This document shows, piece by piece, positions 51,646 to 63,671 of a DNA stretch of 64,000 nucleotides. The translations under genes were made by a program, and so were the position numbers. Source of the stretch: Membranipora membranacea. Its lineage: Eukaryota; Bryozoa; Gymnolaemata; Cheilostomatida; Membraniporidae. Each line of letters starts with the position of its first letter. Position 1 is the stretch's first letter. The DNA is taken from assembly GCA_914767715.1 (NCBI GenBank), contig OU612069.1, positions 2,172,001 through 2,236,000 on the forward strand. The letters run 5' to 3'. A model generated the notes under the pieces. That model did no database searches. It was not told the DNA's origin and saw only the letters and a list, made by a program, of their open reading frames with translations.

Positions 51646-54600
51646 GCGGATCTTCTCGGTCTGGATATCGGGGCACTAGCAGGCTTTACTTCAATCATCT
51701 TCCTCTTTCTGCTGAGCTGCAGCTACAATATATATAAAAAAAAGCGTAAGGGAGGTACACGAGGGATAATACACTATTCCATGCAAACCAATGACAATGT
51801 TATGGGTTATTTCAGTTTCCAGATTTTTCTTCTCCGTAAACAGCTGGAAGACAGCATATCCTCTGTAATATATATGGTAGAAAAGGTCTCTAGGGAGTAA
51901 AATCTCTGGTAGAAAATCACAATCTTTTTAAGCAGTAGTTATCTCCAAAATGTATGTGATAGGACAACTCCAACCCCCAGGATATTTCTCATGGCAAGGC
52001 AGAAGTAAGAATAAGATAATTTATATAAGTTCTAACTTATATTCACTTATCTAGAGTAATTGGATATTGTACACAAACATGACATGACTGGTTACCTGTA
52101 TCCTGAGTTTATCGCTGAAGTATAGAGGCTTCCAGCCTTGCTGTTTGGCCAGGTTGGTTAACTCGTCAGTAATCAAGCTCGCCTCAGCAAACTTCTCTCG
52201 CCATAGCTGATCTTCATTACAAAGCTACGGAATATAGGGTGAATAACATGAATAAATATCGGTGAAATAAAATGCAATGCATTATTTTGAGAGTTGAAGT
52301 GAGGAAGACATCAGGTGCAATTGTGATTCAAAATTCTGTCCACATTGTGTTTCACTGACTGTTTAGTAAGACATGCAAGCAATGTACTGAGGGTGCAGCT
52401 TAGCTACTAGAATAAATCCGCAACATGTGAAACTATAAATGACTTCCTACAACATGAAGCGAGCTTCCAAAAAACTGAACAAGGCACTGATCGGTCATTG
52501 GCAGCTGACATGGTTCTTAGCCAATAGGCCGGGATGTGTTCAAGATTCATCTTATGTTAGCATCCAAGGACTGATATATTAGGTTGGTACTTAAACCACG
52601 AAGCAAGATATTCTAGCCCGTCTTGACATGTTAGTAAAAGCTGGAATAATTCATGAACAAATGGCTGGCAACTGCTTTAATTATTCGATCATAAATATTC
52701 TTGCTGCTAAGTGTTGAGGACTAATCTCAGGATATAATAGCAATAAAGTGTATATTATTATAAATTATATCAATATATATTATTATACATATTGTATTAC
52801 ACTAACCCTGCTGAAGTGTTTGTTGAGTTGAGACATACGACCGATATCCTGTAGATCCACTTTTAGTAGTATCTGTAGCAGAGCTTTATCTGGAAGTCTC
52901 TCCATATAGTCTAACTTACCTCTGCACAGATTAGTTATATAATCTGTCATATTCTCACCAAAGGCGCGGGTCATTCGTGCTGCAAAAAAAAGAGGAAATT
53001 CTCATCATATCGTCCGACTTGGAGTAAAGGCAGCTTTGGATAGATTTTGCAAAATATGTCATTCAGTAGGATGTCAAACCCTATTGATTTAACAGGGCAG
53101 TCGAGATAATCATAAAATCTCTAATTAATGCTTCACCAAAATAACAGATTTAGGCAGTATTGGACTAGATCAAGTTTGCTCCATTTTTCCCCTTGTTGGA
53201 ATTGCCCCCCTTCTACTGACACACGTGTCAGTAGAGGGGGGGGGGCAATTCCAACGGGGGAAAATGGAGCAAACTTGATCTAGTATTGGACAATGTTTGA
53301 TCCAGTTTTGCCTCCATACTAGTTGCTCCCCTTTCACTGGTCACATCGTTCAGTGGAGAAGGAGCAACTCAAAATGCAGGCAAACTGGATCAAACTTGTT
53401 CTAGACAGTATGGACATTACGATGTATTGGTGATCAAGCGCCTAAGGTTTCCACTTCCAAGTATTTACATTACTTTTTTTTACATATTGACTAAAATGTC
53501 TTAGCTCTATCACATCAACTAAATATCACCATATTGATAGGGATTTATCATAATGTCCTATGCTTTGACGTTTTTAAAGTAGTTGTTTTGAAGTCGGCAA
53601 ATATTTATAGTAACCTCTCAGGGCACCACAATCTTAAAAGTGGAAGTAGAAGTAGAAGGTTTTTATTGACTCAAAAATATTTACAGAAATAATATTATTC
53701 GCCATCTACTCACAATTGACAGACACAATAGTCAATTGTTTGTGTGCAGCAGGCAATTTGTTCGACACAATTGGCAGTGATTAAAACAAAGTGCCTGTGT
53801 AAGAGCTAAACATTCATGGTCTCCATTTGCTGTTTTCTAACAAACAGAAGATTGGGCTGCCCCTAAAGAGAAACACAAGGTGCCCTAAATCCTCATACTG
53901 AGAATGTGATACATCCTAGAAAACTAGAATGCCTCCTAGATGTGTGATACCATGGTAGACCTCCTCAACTGGGTGTGCAGCAAGCTGCCAACACTGAAAC
54001 TCGCATTAATCAGCCATTGGCAGTGACACTTTGATATTAGCCAATAGGCCGAGAAGCGATTTGTGTTCCATCACACATACTGTCTATCTAACTTGTTCAT
54101 ATAACAGTTGATGTGAGCAAACTTACATTATCACAGACAGTGTGCCCATAGATATGATAATTTTATTTAAGACTGTGACATCACTTAAAACTGTGAACGA
54201 CCATTCAAGATTTTTTGCAATCTCAATTTAAAAAGCTTCTCTTAGATAAGGCTAGTACCAGGACACGAAGGCAAATAAAAACCATGCAACATGAAACATC
54301 TAATATGCAGGGCCGTAGTTTTGTAAATAATTTAAGAGAGGCAAAAACCCAAGGGGTTTAAAAGCATCACTAAGAAGGGTGCTGTAAGCACCTTCAAAGC
54401 AGTTGAAGGTAGATAAATAGCAAATTGAAATCCCTGCGCCTGCCATGGATTATTCAATAATAATGTTTTAGGCCAATTTATCCAGCTTTCTAGGGGGGGG
54501 GGGGGAGTGCCTCTCTGCCGCCCTTAGAACTACAGGCTTGACATGTATCCATCACTAACGGACAGGGGAACACTTTGACAGGTCCTCATGTGGCAAACTT

Positions 54601-56240
54601 ACATTAAGTAGCATCTTCTTTGTCCAAAAGCAAGGCAGGAAATACTGTATTAAAATCAGATTAAAATTCATATTGGTGTATTAAAATTCACCAAGATGGG
54701 CAGTTTGCTGAATGCTTATATCCCGTACATTTTAACTCAAATATCGCAATGGAATATGTACAAGGGCCTTACATGGTGACTGATAGAAGAAATGCGGCAA
54801 TAATCTAGCGACCACAGCTATATGGTTTCAGATCAGGATATAACTCTCCGAACCAACAGAGAAGATCCATTAAAAAACATAACATTAACTCTAACATTCC
54901 CTTTATCCACTGTGTTCTAGGATCAGGCCTTTTCACACTCAGCCGAGACTTGCGAAATATTCTCTGGTGTTGGAGATGCTTTGAACAACTCTAATCTATT
55001 TGGGAGGTAAACTCCGATGATACAACGCATATTTTCTGCTTGGTTAATTTGAATGAGGCACTCACACTGGGCTTCATCGTCCTCAAGATATTCTTCATGC
55101 GATATTTTCATTTCTCCCGGATTAAGTCTCTGGGCATCAGATGGACGATGCGAGATCTTCCACCATCGTAAAATTACCTACAGAACAGGTAGTAAGTTAA
55201 TCATCATACTGCTATTAGGTACTACGAGAAAAAGCCTATAAACAGCTGGTCCGTCCTGTACTTGAATATGCTAGCACTGTGTGGGATCCGACCTTGACCA
55301 CCACCCAGAGCAACGCGCTAGAGGCTATCCAGAGAAAGGCAGCTAGGTCAGTAAACAACATCAGTAGGACTGACAGGACCACAAGCACAACGGAGCTACT
55401 ATGCAAGATGAACTGGGAGAAGCTATCATCCAGGAGGGACTCAAGAAGTCTTGGTCTATTCAGAGCAATGCACTTTAATGAGATTGCCACCACTATCACT
55501 GATTACATCTCCCCTCTCTCAGCTACATCTGGTTTTAGCAGGAGGCATGAAATGCAATATCACATCCCTCACTGTAACTCATTACACCACCAGAAACAAC
55601 TTCTTCATCAAAACAGCGAAGGCCTGGAACCAGCTACCTGTGAGCAGTAATCTCCTCGTGGCACCACCTGTGGCAGGCTAGACTGGCATGACAGAGAATA
55701 CCCGATGATCCCATGATACCGACGCGGAACGAAATACGGAGTAGACGATTATGCCATATCTCTAGGACCTTCAGAAGAAGTTGGAGATAACACTACAAGT
55801 AGCAAGTAAGTAAGTACTTATTTTACATCATAATTTACTAGTTAATTAATGGAACATCTCACCATGTCCATCCATGATTATTGAATGCTTGGTGAGATGT
55901 TCGCCCTTGTACACCCTTGTACTCTGTGTGTGTATTCTCCATCATTGATTGACTGAATCAAGGAGCTGAATAATAATAACAAGTATATATATATATGGCC
56001 ATATATATAATATATATATAATATAGATAGGCTAGAGAAAGAACTTAGAAGCTTGCAAATAGTCAAATTCTATGAAAGATCCCATGAGGGAGATAAAATT
56101 GCACTAGTGCATACCTGTGTTGGTGACACTACCACTTGATTGAAATCTTTACTGGGAGCAGGAGACTGTGCAGAGTACTCAAACAGCTCGCCTTCCTCAT
56201 CGAGCCACACACTTGTCCTTCCTCTTCCATTGCCTGCCAT
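51630..56240 (-). CDS. FBXO36: F-box only protein 36
   Basis: Five exons: 56240-56115, 55177-55066, 52979-52807, 52224-52096 and 51722-51630. All borders are GT-AG, with 210 residues against 188 in human FBXO36. Family matches are PAPSKDFNQVVV, then VILRWWKIS (human VIFRWWKIS), DYITNLCRGKLDYMERLP (human DYVINLCKGKFDFLERLS), the F-box LLQILLKVDLQDIGRMSQLN, and GWKPLYFSDKLRIQLQL. F-box proteins bind SKP1 through this motif and bring substrates to SCF ubiquitin ligases, whose RING is RBX1; the substrate of FBXO36 is not known to me. The C-terminal tail after SRKRK is basic and unlike human, and its last codons (RNKQ, stop) come from the first unit of the flanking minisatellite. Intron 1 contains a LINE fragment in the opposite orientation. 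It is divergent from YIPF6 with a 1.36-kb gap. Confidence 0.93.
53165..53283. mobile_element. Near-perfect 119-bp palindrome (family copy 4)
   Basis: CTAGATCAAGTTTGCTCCAT at the left is mirrored by ATGGAGCAAACTTGATCTAG at the right, and pairing runs inward with small mismatches to CTGACACACGTGTCAG. Arms are about 58 bp. It lies in the FBXO36 intron between 52979 and 55066 and is followed 11 bp later by another family member. Confidence 0.9.
53295..53404. mobile_element. Palindromic MITE-like element, copy 5
   Basis: TTTGATCCAGTTTTGCC at the left pairs with GGCAAACTGGATCAAA at the right. The core AGTTGCTCCCCTTTCACTGG pairs with CAGTGGAGAAGGAGCAACT. It is the same layout as 1393-1502 and 13999-14122, and it is adjacent to the palindrome at 53165-53283. 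Confidence 0.8.
55216..55815 (+). mobile_element. 5'-truncated non-LTR retrotransposon (LINE) fragment
   Basis: The plus-strand frame from 55217 reads YKQLVRPVLEYASTVWDP, the conserved C-terminal part of CR1/L2/Jockey-type reverse transcriptases, then AIQRKAARSVNN. After a frame change near 55540 the typical end TRNNFFIKTAKAWNQLP appears. A short 3' UTR ends in an AAGT-type repeat (GCAAGTAAGTAAGTA). It sits in intron 1 of FBXO36 in the opposite orientation and is dead: no 5' part, and a frameshift. Confidence 0.85.
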
Positions 56241-57595
56241 TTTGATGCTGACATGTGACCATGGAGACTTTCTTATCGAGCTAGAGAACCGTTCCTAGCT
56301 TACACAGTTTCCTTATGATAAATGGAGCTTTTGAATATTTAAGTGTTGTTTCTCTTTAAAAAGAAGGAAAGAAAATTTGCTCATGACTTGGCAGGCAGGG
56401 AAAAAGTTTTTAGTTGAAGTGTAAGTCAAGTTACTTCTAAGATCACCAAGGCTGCTTCTCATTACAATTAACAGTCCACATACTTGGTAGATATCCCAAC
56501 TGTCCATGCTGCCTATCAATTGGTTGTTCAACTCCCTCAAGTTACTAGACAGGTGGAGTTCCAATCACTTGCTAGGCTAGGGCTTTATTATTTTATATTA
56601 GAAGTATTATTAAATACATACGATACAAATAAACTTGTCGGTTGTTCGTTGTAATCATGATTGAATATATTATAACTACTAAGCTGCTTGGCCAATCCAA
56701 GACTTCAAGGAAGACTGGATGCGTCAAGGCAGTTTCTAAGGTGCTCAAAGTGACCTCCTTTATCAGCTAGGCCTAACCCTGGAACTTATTCCTTGCTCAC
56801 TCTGACCAAAGGACTGATTGTGTCATAGGACTACTGCATTTCCTGACTTAGGTCTTTGTGTTGGTCAGAAAATGCAGTAGTCACAGGGATTGTGTCCTCC
56901 TTTGATGATGGTGATGATGATCACATATATATATGCCATGTTATCAATAATAATGTTCACTGCCCGTTGCTCCATAGCCTATGTGGTTTTAACTCAGTCT
57001 ATCAATAGAAATGTGGACCCCATTATTATTTCAACTGTTGTCCTCTTTAGGTTGTAATATTGGCCTTTTCTGTTTTAAGATTCAGTACAGGCTGTGGTTA
57101 TAATCTACAACTACATCATTAGACGTGGTATAGGCCTAGCCTACTGTTATCAGTCAACACTGTCGCCGATCTCACTGTGCCCAACAGCATTTGTCCTCTA
57201 GACTACATCTCCTTAGAGTAAGTCAGTTGTTGCAGGCTCTCCATAGGTCATGCGGAGATTGTAACATGAATAGAACTCTTGAAAAGAAATGGTTGGTTCA
57301 ATGAGTGAGGTTGAAAAATAAATCTGAGTTCAAAGCCAAAGTCCGTCTTCTTCGGCCATGACACAACTAACAGATGGTTTTGACTTCTGTCTCCTGACTA
57401 CCTAGCTGTTCTCGTGCTTTGGATCATCGACATATACAATACCTTTTTAATTTTGCAGAATGAAAACAAGTTTCTTAGCTAGTCAACGTTTCCTTTCTCA
57501 AATCTTTTAAAGGGTCATACTTATTGCAGCTCAATGCAATAACAAGAGTCAGTATAGGATTACAAGAGTTAGCCTGAGTTCACAGATCTCTAACT
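56241..57595. promoter_or_regulatory. Divergent intergenic region FBXO36/YIPF6
   Basis: This 1.36-kb stretch between two start codons pointing apart must hold both promoters. A perfect-looking hairpin (56829-56847 with 56864-56882, GACTACTGCATTT against AAATGCAGTAGTC) is present. No TATA box is clear. Confidence 0.5.
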
Positions 57596-60354
57596 ATGGA
57601 GGAGGTGGTGATAGACACGTCCCATGTAGATCTTGAGGGTGAGATGGAGATCCCAGGTAGTAAGCCTACTGACCAGGCTGTAAGCGATCATCTCTCTACA
57701 CTAGATGAGCCAGTATCTGTTACTATAGTAAGTAGATCTACTGTACAGGTGTAAATATCGGCTACAATAGTCAAGCTTTGAATTGTCTTAATGTTAGCTA
57801 GCACAAATTTTCACTAGCAAAGTTCATGATTCTCAATTGTTTTATATAAATCTCACTATGTCAAGTCTGTGCGAATACTTTGCCCCTCCATATGATTAGT
57901 ATAGTGTCTGCTCTTCAGTGCATCTGATATTTAATCAAAATTGGAAAGTAATGTCCACTTCCAGCTCACGGATGCATCCTCTATGATGGAGCATATTGAT
58001 GAGTTTTCCAATATGCAATATTCTGGAATTCACAGTAATACTAGATCAATGATAGCACAAATGAGAATGACCCGTACATACCTAAAGGTTTGGTGTTGCA
58101 TTATGGGAATATTGTCAAAAGACCCTAAGATTCAGGATACAACACTCAACACATCACATTTGTTTGTAGAAAAGAGATCTGAAGATGATTGGCGAGAAAT
58201 TCTTTCATGTTTTAGTGCCCAGAAAGAGCACCAAGTTACTCAAAGACTGTAAGTTATTGTAAGCTATTGGCTGTGTAGGGTTGGATAATACCGGTGATTA
58301 GGTTTCATTATAGTTTGAATTTGCTCATTGATGCAACTATAAACATTCTACGGAAATGTTTTGGGGTCGAATTGGTCTAATTGGAAAAGCAAGTGAGCAA
58401 AGATTTTGAGCAATGTAGGGAGATTTAGCTTTTAAAATCATTGCTCTAACGAATTGAAAGACCCTCTGAACTTGGCTCTGAGTAACTCGATCTCATTTAA
58501 GTATTCAAATCGACGTTAGTTAAAAAACTTGCCTTTACCTAACTAGTAGTAGCTTTAGAAGTTGTGCCCTCACTGCAGCTGGATGAGCAACTCCTTATTG
58601 TTATGACCTGTCTAAATAAATTGTTTTATTTTCATTGTGTATTTCAGGGGATTTGTGGGGTCCTCTGATATTGTGTATGTTTATGGCCATGATGTTACAA
58701 AGTAGAGCTTCCCTCATAGATAAAGATCATACCGGAGATGGTGGGCCTGAGTTTGCTACTTTCTTCCTTATATATTGGGTGGGGGCGCTCATCATCACCC
58801 TCAATACAATACTACTCGGTGGAACTATGTAAGTACAGTCTCTAATTTAAGCACTCTGGAAGTGAATCACATAGCAATCCTTTCTAATTCCCTCATTATA
58901 ATTATTTGTAAAAAAAACTTGTTGCATTGAATTAAGAAATCAATTTTTTTTGAGGCAACAGGTCTTGAAAATTATAAGAACCTTGTGTTTTGGAAATTCA
59001 GCGGATATCCCCATATTGAAAAACATTTAGTAAGATTGATCATTCTCAAATATTTTTGAACCCTTCCTTCACTGTTCTTAAACCCTTCATTTCTCATTTA
59101 TAACAATGATAAATTTTGGACTTACTATGATGATGATGTATTATTGCTTGATTTTTTCCGTACATTCGATCATAGGTTGATCGACAAACTGTAGTAATCA
59201 CACAAACATAATACAGTGAAAGCTGGTCAATTCAAACTTTATAATTCAAAACTCCTGTTAATTCATACAAGGAAAATTGGTCCCTTCAGCCAGACATCAA
59301 TGTATTCTAATGTCACTTAATTCAGACACTGCTTAATTAGAACAACTTTTTGTGGTCCCCAAAGTTTGAATTAAGTGAATTGCGCTGTAAATAATATCGT
59401 ACACATCATGACTACGTTTATTGTTGTAGATCCGTGTTCCAGTGTATGTGTGTATTAGGATACTGCGTAGTACCACTGGCTGTCGCCCTGACCTTATGTA
59501 AAGTCGTACTCATAGCTGAACAAACTACCGGTCTGTTCGTAGTCAGGTGTATATTCGTACTACTAGCCTTCGCCTGGTGTGTCTTTGGTAAGTTAGACTG
59601 GTCCTGACAAGAACTAAGCTTCATGTGGGGGGGGGGGGTAAGCCTATCTTGACAAGCTTTCGTGATGCAGGCTTGGCAAAGAGTCGTCAAAACTTGCCCC
59701 CTTCCCCACCAACAAAGCTTTTAACAGGGTAGGAGGTTGCAGCCATATGGATTGCACTTAGCTATAAAATGCATAATTTAATTTCTGTATTAAGCAGACC
59801 AGATCCACTTCTCATCTGTCTGTTCAGTGGTTCAAAACAGAAGCCCAATATATCAGACTTTAATACACAATAAGGTATCATCAGTTTGAGGATTCAATCT
59901 ACTCAACTAATGTTTTTAGTGGGAACTCATGAATTCCATTTGACTTAAATTGAACACAAAGGTAATGCATGTCTGGGGGCCCTGATTTAAGTGCATGAAG
60001 CAGTAGTGGTTTCACTATATCCTCCAATCAGGTTGATTGATTGTGGCGGCCACTGCTGCTTTGTGCATCATATTCTTGGACCCTTTTAATGAAATGCATA
60101 TGGAGAAACCAGAAATTCACAAATTGCAATCCTGTCACATCAATGGGAAACATCGCTCCGCTGAGTAAAGACAAGCTAACACTTGCCTTCAGAAGGCGAT
60201 AACTTTCATTAACTGCCATTTTCTCTCTTTTACAGCATCAACAGCTTTTCTGGTCGAGTCTCAACCTCCAAAAAGGAAAGCCCTAGTCTTATATCCTGTG
60301 GCTTTATTCTACTTTGTCATCAGCTGGCTCGTAATATCGCACAATGGACAATAA
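57596..60354 (+). CDS. YIPF6: Yip1-domain protein YIPF6
   Basis: Five exons: 57596-57727, 58170-58248, 58648-58828, 59430-59587 and 60236-60354. They join in frame to give 222 residues (human 236). Signature stretches match human YIPF6: KRDLKMIGEKFFHVLVPRKS (human RDLKAVGKKFMHVLYPRKS), DLWGPLILC, GALIITLNTILLGG and VLGYCVVPLAVAL. Five hydrophobic spans follow an acidic cytosolic N-terminus, the normal topology of this Golgi membrane family, which takes part in vesicle traffic with Rab GTPases. The C-terminus (LVISHNGQ) is unlike human because the last codons belong to a tandem repeat; the stop TAA also overlaps an AATAAA. Intron 3 carries a pogo-like MITE. The start is the first ATG of exon 1 and gives the expected N-terminal length. 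Confidence 0.95.
59214..59387. mobile_element. pogo/Tigger-like MITE
   Basis: This 174-bp element starts CAGTGAAAGCTGGTCAATTC and ends GTGAATTGCGCTG, with TA on both sides. The GAATTAAGTGAA block and the AATTC..AACTTT wording are shared with the element at 6676-6749. It lies in intron 3 of YIPF6. Confidence 0.65.
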
Positions 60355-60455
60355 AAGTGCCGTTATATTGCATAACGGACTATAAAAAGCCTCCTTATAT
60401 CACATAACGGACTATAAAAAGCCCCATTATTTCACATAGTGACTATAAAAATCCA
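60330..60455. repeat. ~32-bp tandem repeat spanning the YIPF6 stop codon
   Basis: Four decaying units. The first, CGTAATATCGCACAATGGAC then AATAAAAGTGC, encodes the last eight residues and the stop. The next three read CGTTATATTGCATAACGGAC, TATATCACATAACGGAC and TATTTCACATAGTGAC, each followed by TATAAAAA. Confidence 0.9.
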
Positions 60456-60459
60456 TATA

Positions 60460-61502
60460 TATATATATATATCCATAACAACCATAATTACTTGACATTT
60501 ATAATAGCTGGGATATGGTAGTAATTCTATGCAACACTTTTTCATTAGAGAATATTCACCCATTTTGTGAAGAAAAATTTAGGGTATTGAAAATACGATA
60601 TAATTTTTAAATGGCAGTGATAGTAAAATTTTCTTTTCATTCTTTGTTGCTGCAAATGATGTCATTTTCTGTCCGACCCCCATCCATTGCTTCCAAAATG
60701 TTGAGCAGTCAATGATTCCTGCTAAGATACATCTGTTTTTCGGACTAATTATTTGCGCTTCCATTACTGTAACTTAATCATCTTTCTTTCCTTTTGTTTC
60801 AATGCTTTCTCTTCTTTGTGTGCTGTCCAGTCTTGGTTTATTTTGTTATATAAAAGGTTCTATGATCAACTGATTTGCTGTTTCTTGATTTTCTTGATTA
60901 CAATTTGTCCAATACACACCACTCTTATAACTGGCCATCAGTGCTCAATTGATAAGTTTAAGCCCCTTAATCCTCATGATCATTTACCTTCGTAAGAATT
61001 AGAATGAGTTTGAACAATGTGCCTGCATTCCTGAGAGGCTGCAATAGTTTTGGCATCGGTGGCATATCCTTAAATTGTCCAGTATAACTTCCCTCCAGGA
61101 GCTTTGCAATATAAATGGCATCTAATCTATATACCATTCATTGTCAATTACACATAGGGTGATAATGACTACTAGTGAAATGTTTATAGAAAGTTTGAAT
61201 GTACTCAAGTTGCCTTCAGTAAGTTTTGTACTGATTTGTACAATGTCCTGCTATGTCACAGCAAGGTGACCTTAGTTGCTTTAGGATGATTCATGCGTGT
61301 ACACGTTGTGTACACAATAGTTTTTGATTTCTCTTTGATGCGGCTCATCCAGGTATTACACGAAAGTTACACCAATGATCAAAACCAATGAACTAAAGAG
61401 GTTTAGTTCATTGGTTACACCCAATTTTTATCCCACTCTTGAGCTGTATGATAGTGCAGTGACCTGACTTGCAGCTAGTCACAAGTCAGATATTTAAATA
61501 AA
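60460..61502. other. Intergenic between YIPF6 and CUB-like gene
   Basis: An AT dinucleotide run follows the repeat. A perfect 15-bp hairpin (AACCAATGAACTAAA at 61383-61397, its complement at 61402-61416, loop GAGG) lies about 90 bp before the start of the CUB-like gene. No gene is recognised. Confidence 0.5.
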
Positions 61503-63671
61503 ATGGATTTAAATCGGGAGACTCTCATGGCAGTAACCATCTTAGGGATTATCTTCATGGATGGAAAATCGATAGCAGCAGCTGGTGAGTAGTGATACAG
61601 ACCCTGATTCACCAGAGTTTATTCATCCAATCACAGTCTAAATGTGTCTCTCAATCTATAAACTGTCGTGATCGTTCATTGATTGCTGCTTGCTGGGAAA
61701 GATGAGGTTTTATTCCAAAATCGCCTACTGCTCAATGGAACTGTCTATATTTTCAGTGACTGTTTCAGAGATCAATTTGATTTGAAAGCTTGGAAGAGCA
61801 AGAGTAACGAGCAATGTGGTTATTTAGATTTTGCTGGCACTACAAAGTTCTATCTGGCGAAACCAAAATATGGGCTAAATACCGCATCTGAGCTCCATAC
61901 CTTTTTTTTTGTTGGCTAAAACTCTGGCTCAATTTGAAATCAGAAAAACTCAGAAATCTTTTGAAATTTAATTTTGTTATATCAGTTGGATCTGAAACTA
62001 GGTGTTTAAGGATAACCAATACAACTGAACTTAATACAATCGATAGAACCTCAAATCACTGTTACAATTGTCTGACTTGCTCAAGCAAGATCTTCTCAGT
62101 ATACAGATCTATCAGTAGATTGTCTTCTCTACTAGCCGCCAGCACTATCTGTTCACCGCTATGTGACTCACTGGTTTCTGGCTGAGTCAGTTATTTATAC
62201 CTTTGTACTCCAATTACATGTAAAATCGGAGTTGCTTTTCCTTTATGTGTGGTAGGGCAACTCCAAAGTAATAAATGACAGCTGTCAGAATTTGGCTAAT
62301 AAAATTATTCAATATAGCATATGTATAAGATTTGAACACAAAGAGCCTTATATCTCAGTTTAAGGAGATGGCACTGCATTGCGTTGAGCTCACAAACCCA
62401 ACATCTCGTCTATCATGTGTATCATCTTCTCATAGTGCGATCCTATTACTTCATGTCTTTTCTCATCAAAACATACCATCCTGATCTTTGATCACCTTTG
62501 CTCCAACAAATATGGTCTAAGTCACGTAAAGGGTAGTTATACTGTAAAATATACAGTATTTCAATGTGTAGTAATAGCTGTTCATGGAAGAAAACTTATC
62601 TTTTCACTGCTGTATTAATTTATTTTGTGCAATAATCTGTGTCACCATGTAGAGATCCCTTTCTCTCAAAGTAGATAAAATATATGTAAAAGCATTTAAA
62701 ACTGGTTTTTTCTTTTTGCAGAAGGATCATCTGTCTTGACTTTCTGCAACACTGGTAATCAGACTGTAAGAGCAACTTCTTCTGGCCTGATATTGTCACC
62801 CTCATACAGACCAGCAGATGATTTCACACGACGCACATGCTCGCTGACACTCAAAGTTAGCCCACCATTTCTGATTGAATTAAAAGCTGATGGGGATTTT
62901 CAGTTACCATCAGAGTTGAAGAACAACAGAGAGTGTTCCCACTTGAACTCTTTGTGGATTAAGCATGATGACTTTGAGGGAAGGGAATGTGGATATAAAG
63001 AAAACGGCAGCATACTCTGGACACTGGAGGATTCTGCCGATGATTCTCAGCTGTCAACTATAACTATAGGATTAACCCAAGGCAGCACACCTGATAGAGA
63101 AATGATGTTTGCAATAACCTACACAGGTAAGCCAGCCAAGGGTTATATTCAGAGATGGGAACTCTCCAATAATATAGCGTGCAGAGAACCTGTATAATTT
63201 GAAATCTTGATCAACCATTCACATTGATGATGACCAACTTGTTGAACTGATGTCATAACACTTGTAGCATTTACCAAAATTGATTTTCTTTATACTTTCT
63301 ATCAGTTCAAACACCAATAGACTATGGAGGTGTGGACCAACACGCAGTTTACCAAGCTCAACCAGAAGGGTACATTGTCAGTCATATTGGTGGAAAAAAT
63401 TACTGGTCGCAGATCAATTCATCTCTTGTACTGACTGGACTCGAGCCAATGTCTGAGGTAACAGTCCAACTTCTGAAAAACGATCTGGGAAGCACATCTA
63501 GTTGTGAAGACTACTTTCTTATCACAAATGCCATGCAACAGAACAAGATTTGCGGACTGGATGGACTAGTAGTTACAACGATAAACGCCACAGGCTCAAC
63601 ACTGACCTTCAACTTCATCAGCGGCTTTGATTTCAAACAGAATGGTGAAGGTTTTCTTCTGTTTTACCAAG
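61503..63671 (+). CDS. Secreted CUB-like domain protein (3' end outside window)
   Basis: Exons 61503-61584, 62722-63126 and 63306-63671 join in phase 1. Exon 1 encodes a short N-terminus with a hydrophobic stretch (VTILGIIFM) that looks like a signal peptide. Exons 2 and 3 each encode one unit of about 122-135 residues with CUB features: GLILSPSYRPADDFTRRTC in exon 2, and LTFNFISGFDFKQNGEGFLL at the end of exon 3, the usual CUB strand before the domain end. Exon 2 has four Cys; exon 3 has two. One domain per symmetrical phase-1 exon is typical of shuffled extracellular modules. The frame runs on through a GTGGGT donor at 63672, so more domains should follow. CUB domains bind proteins or sugars outside the cell; the specific role is unknown. 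Confidence 0.7.

Noticed and set aside
51150-51737. 195-codon plus-strand open frame rich in MMSLLTAVLL
   Set aside because: It is the reading of a ~30-bp minisatellite (mostly a multiple of three) on the strand opposite FBXO36; there are no splice or family signs.
52807-53404. Exons of FBXO36 in the palindromic region
   Set aside because: The F-box exon ends cleanly at 52979 upstream of its acceptor; the palindromes have no frame joining it.
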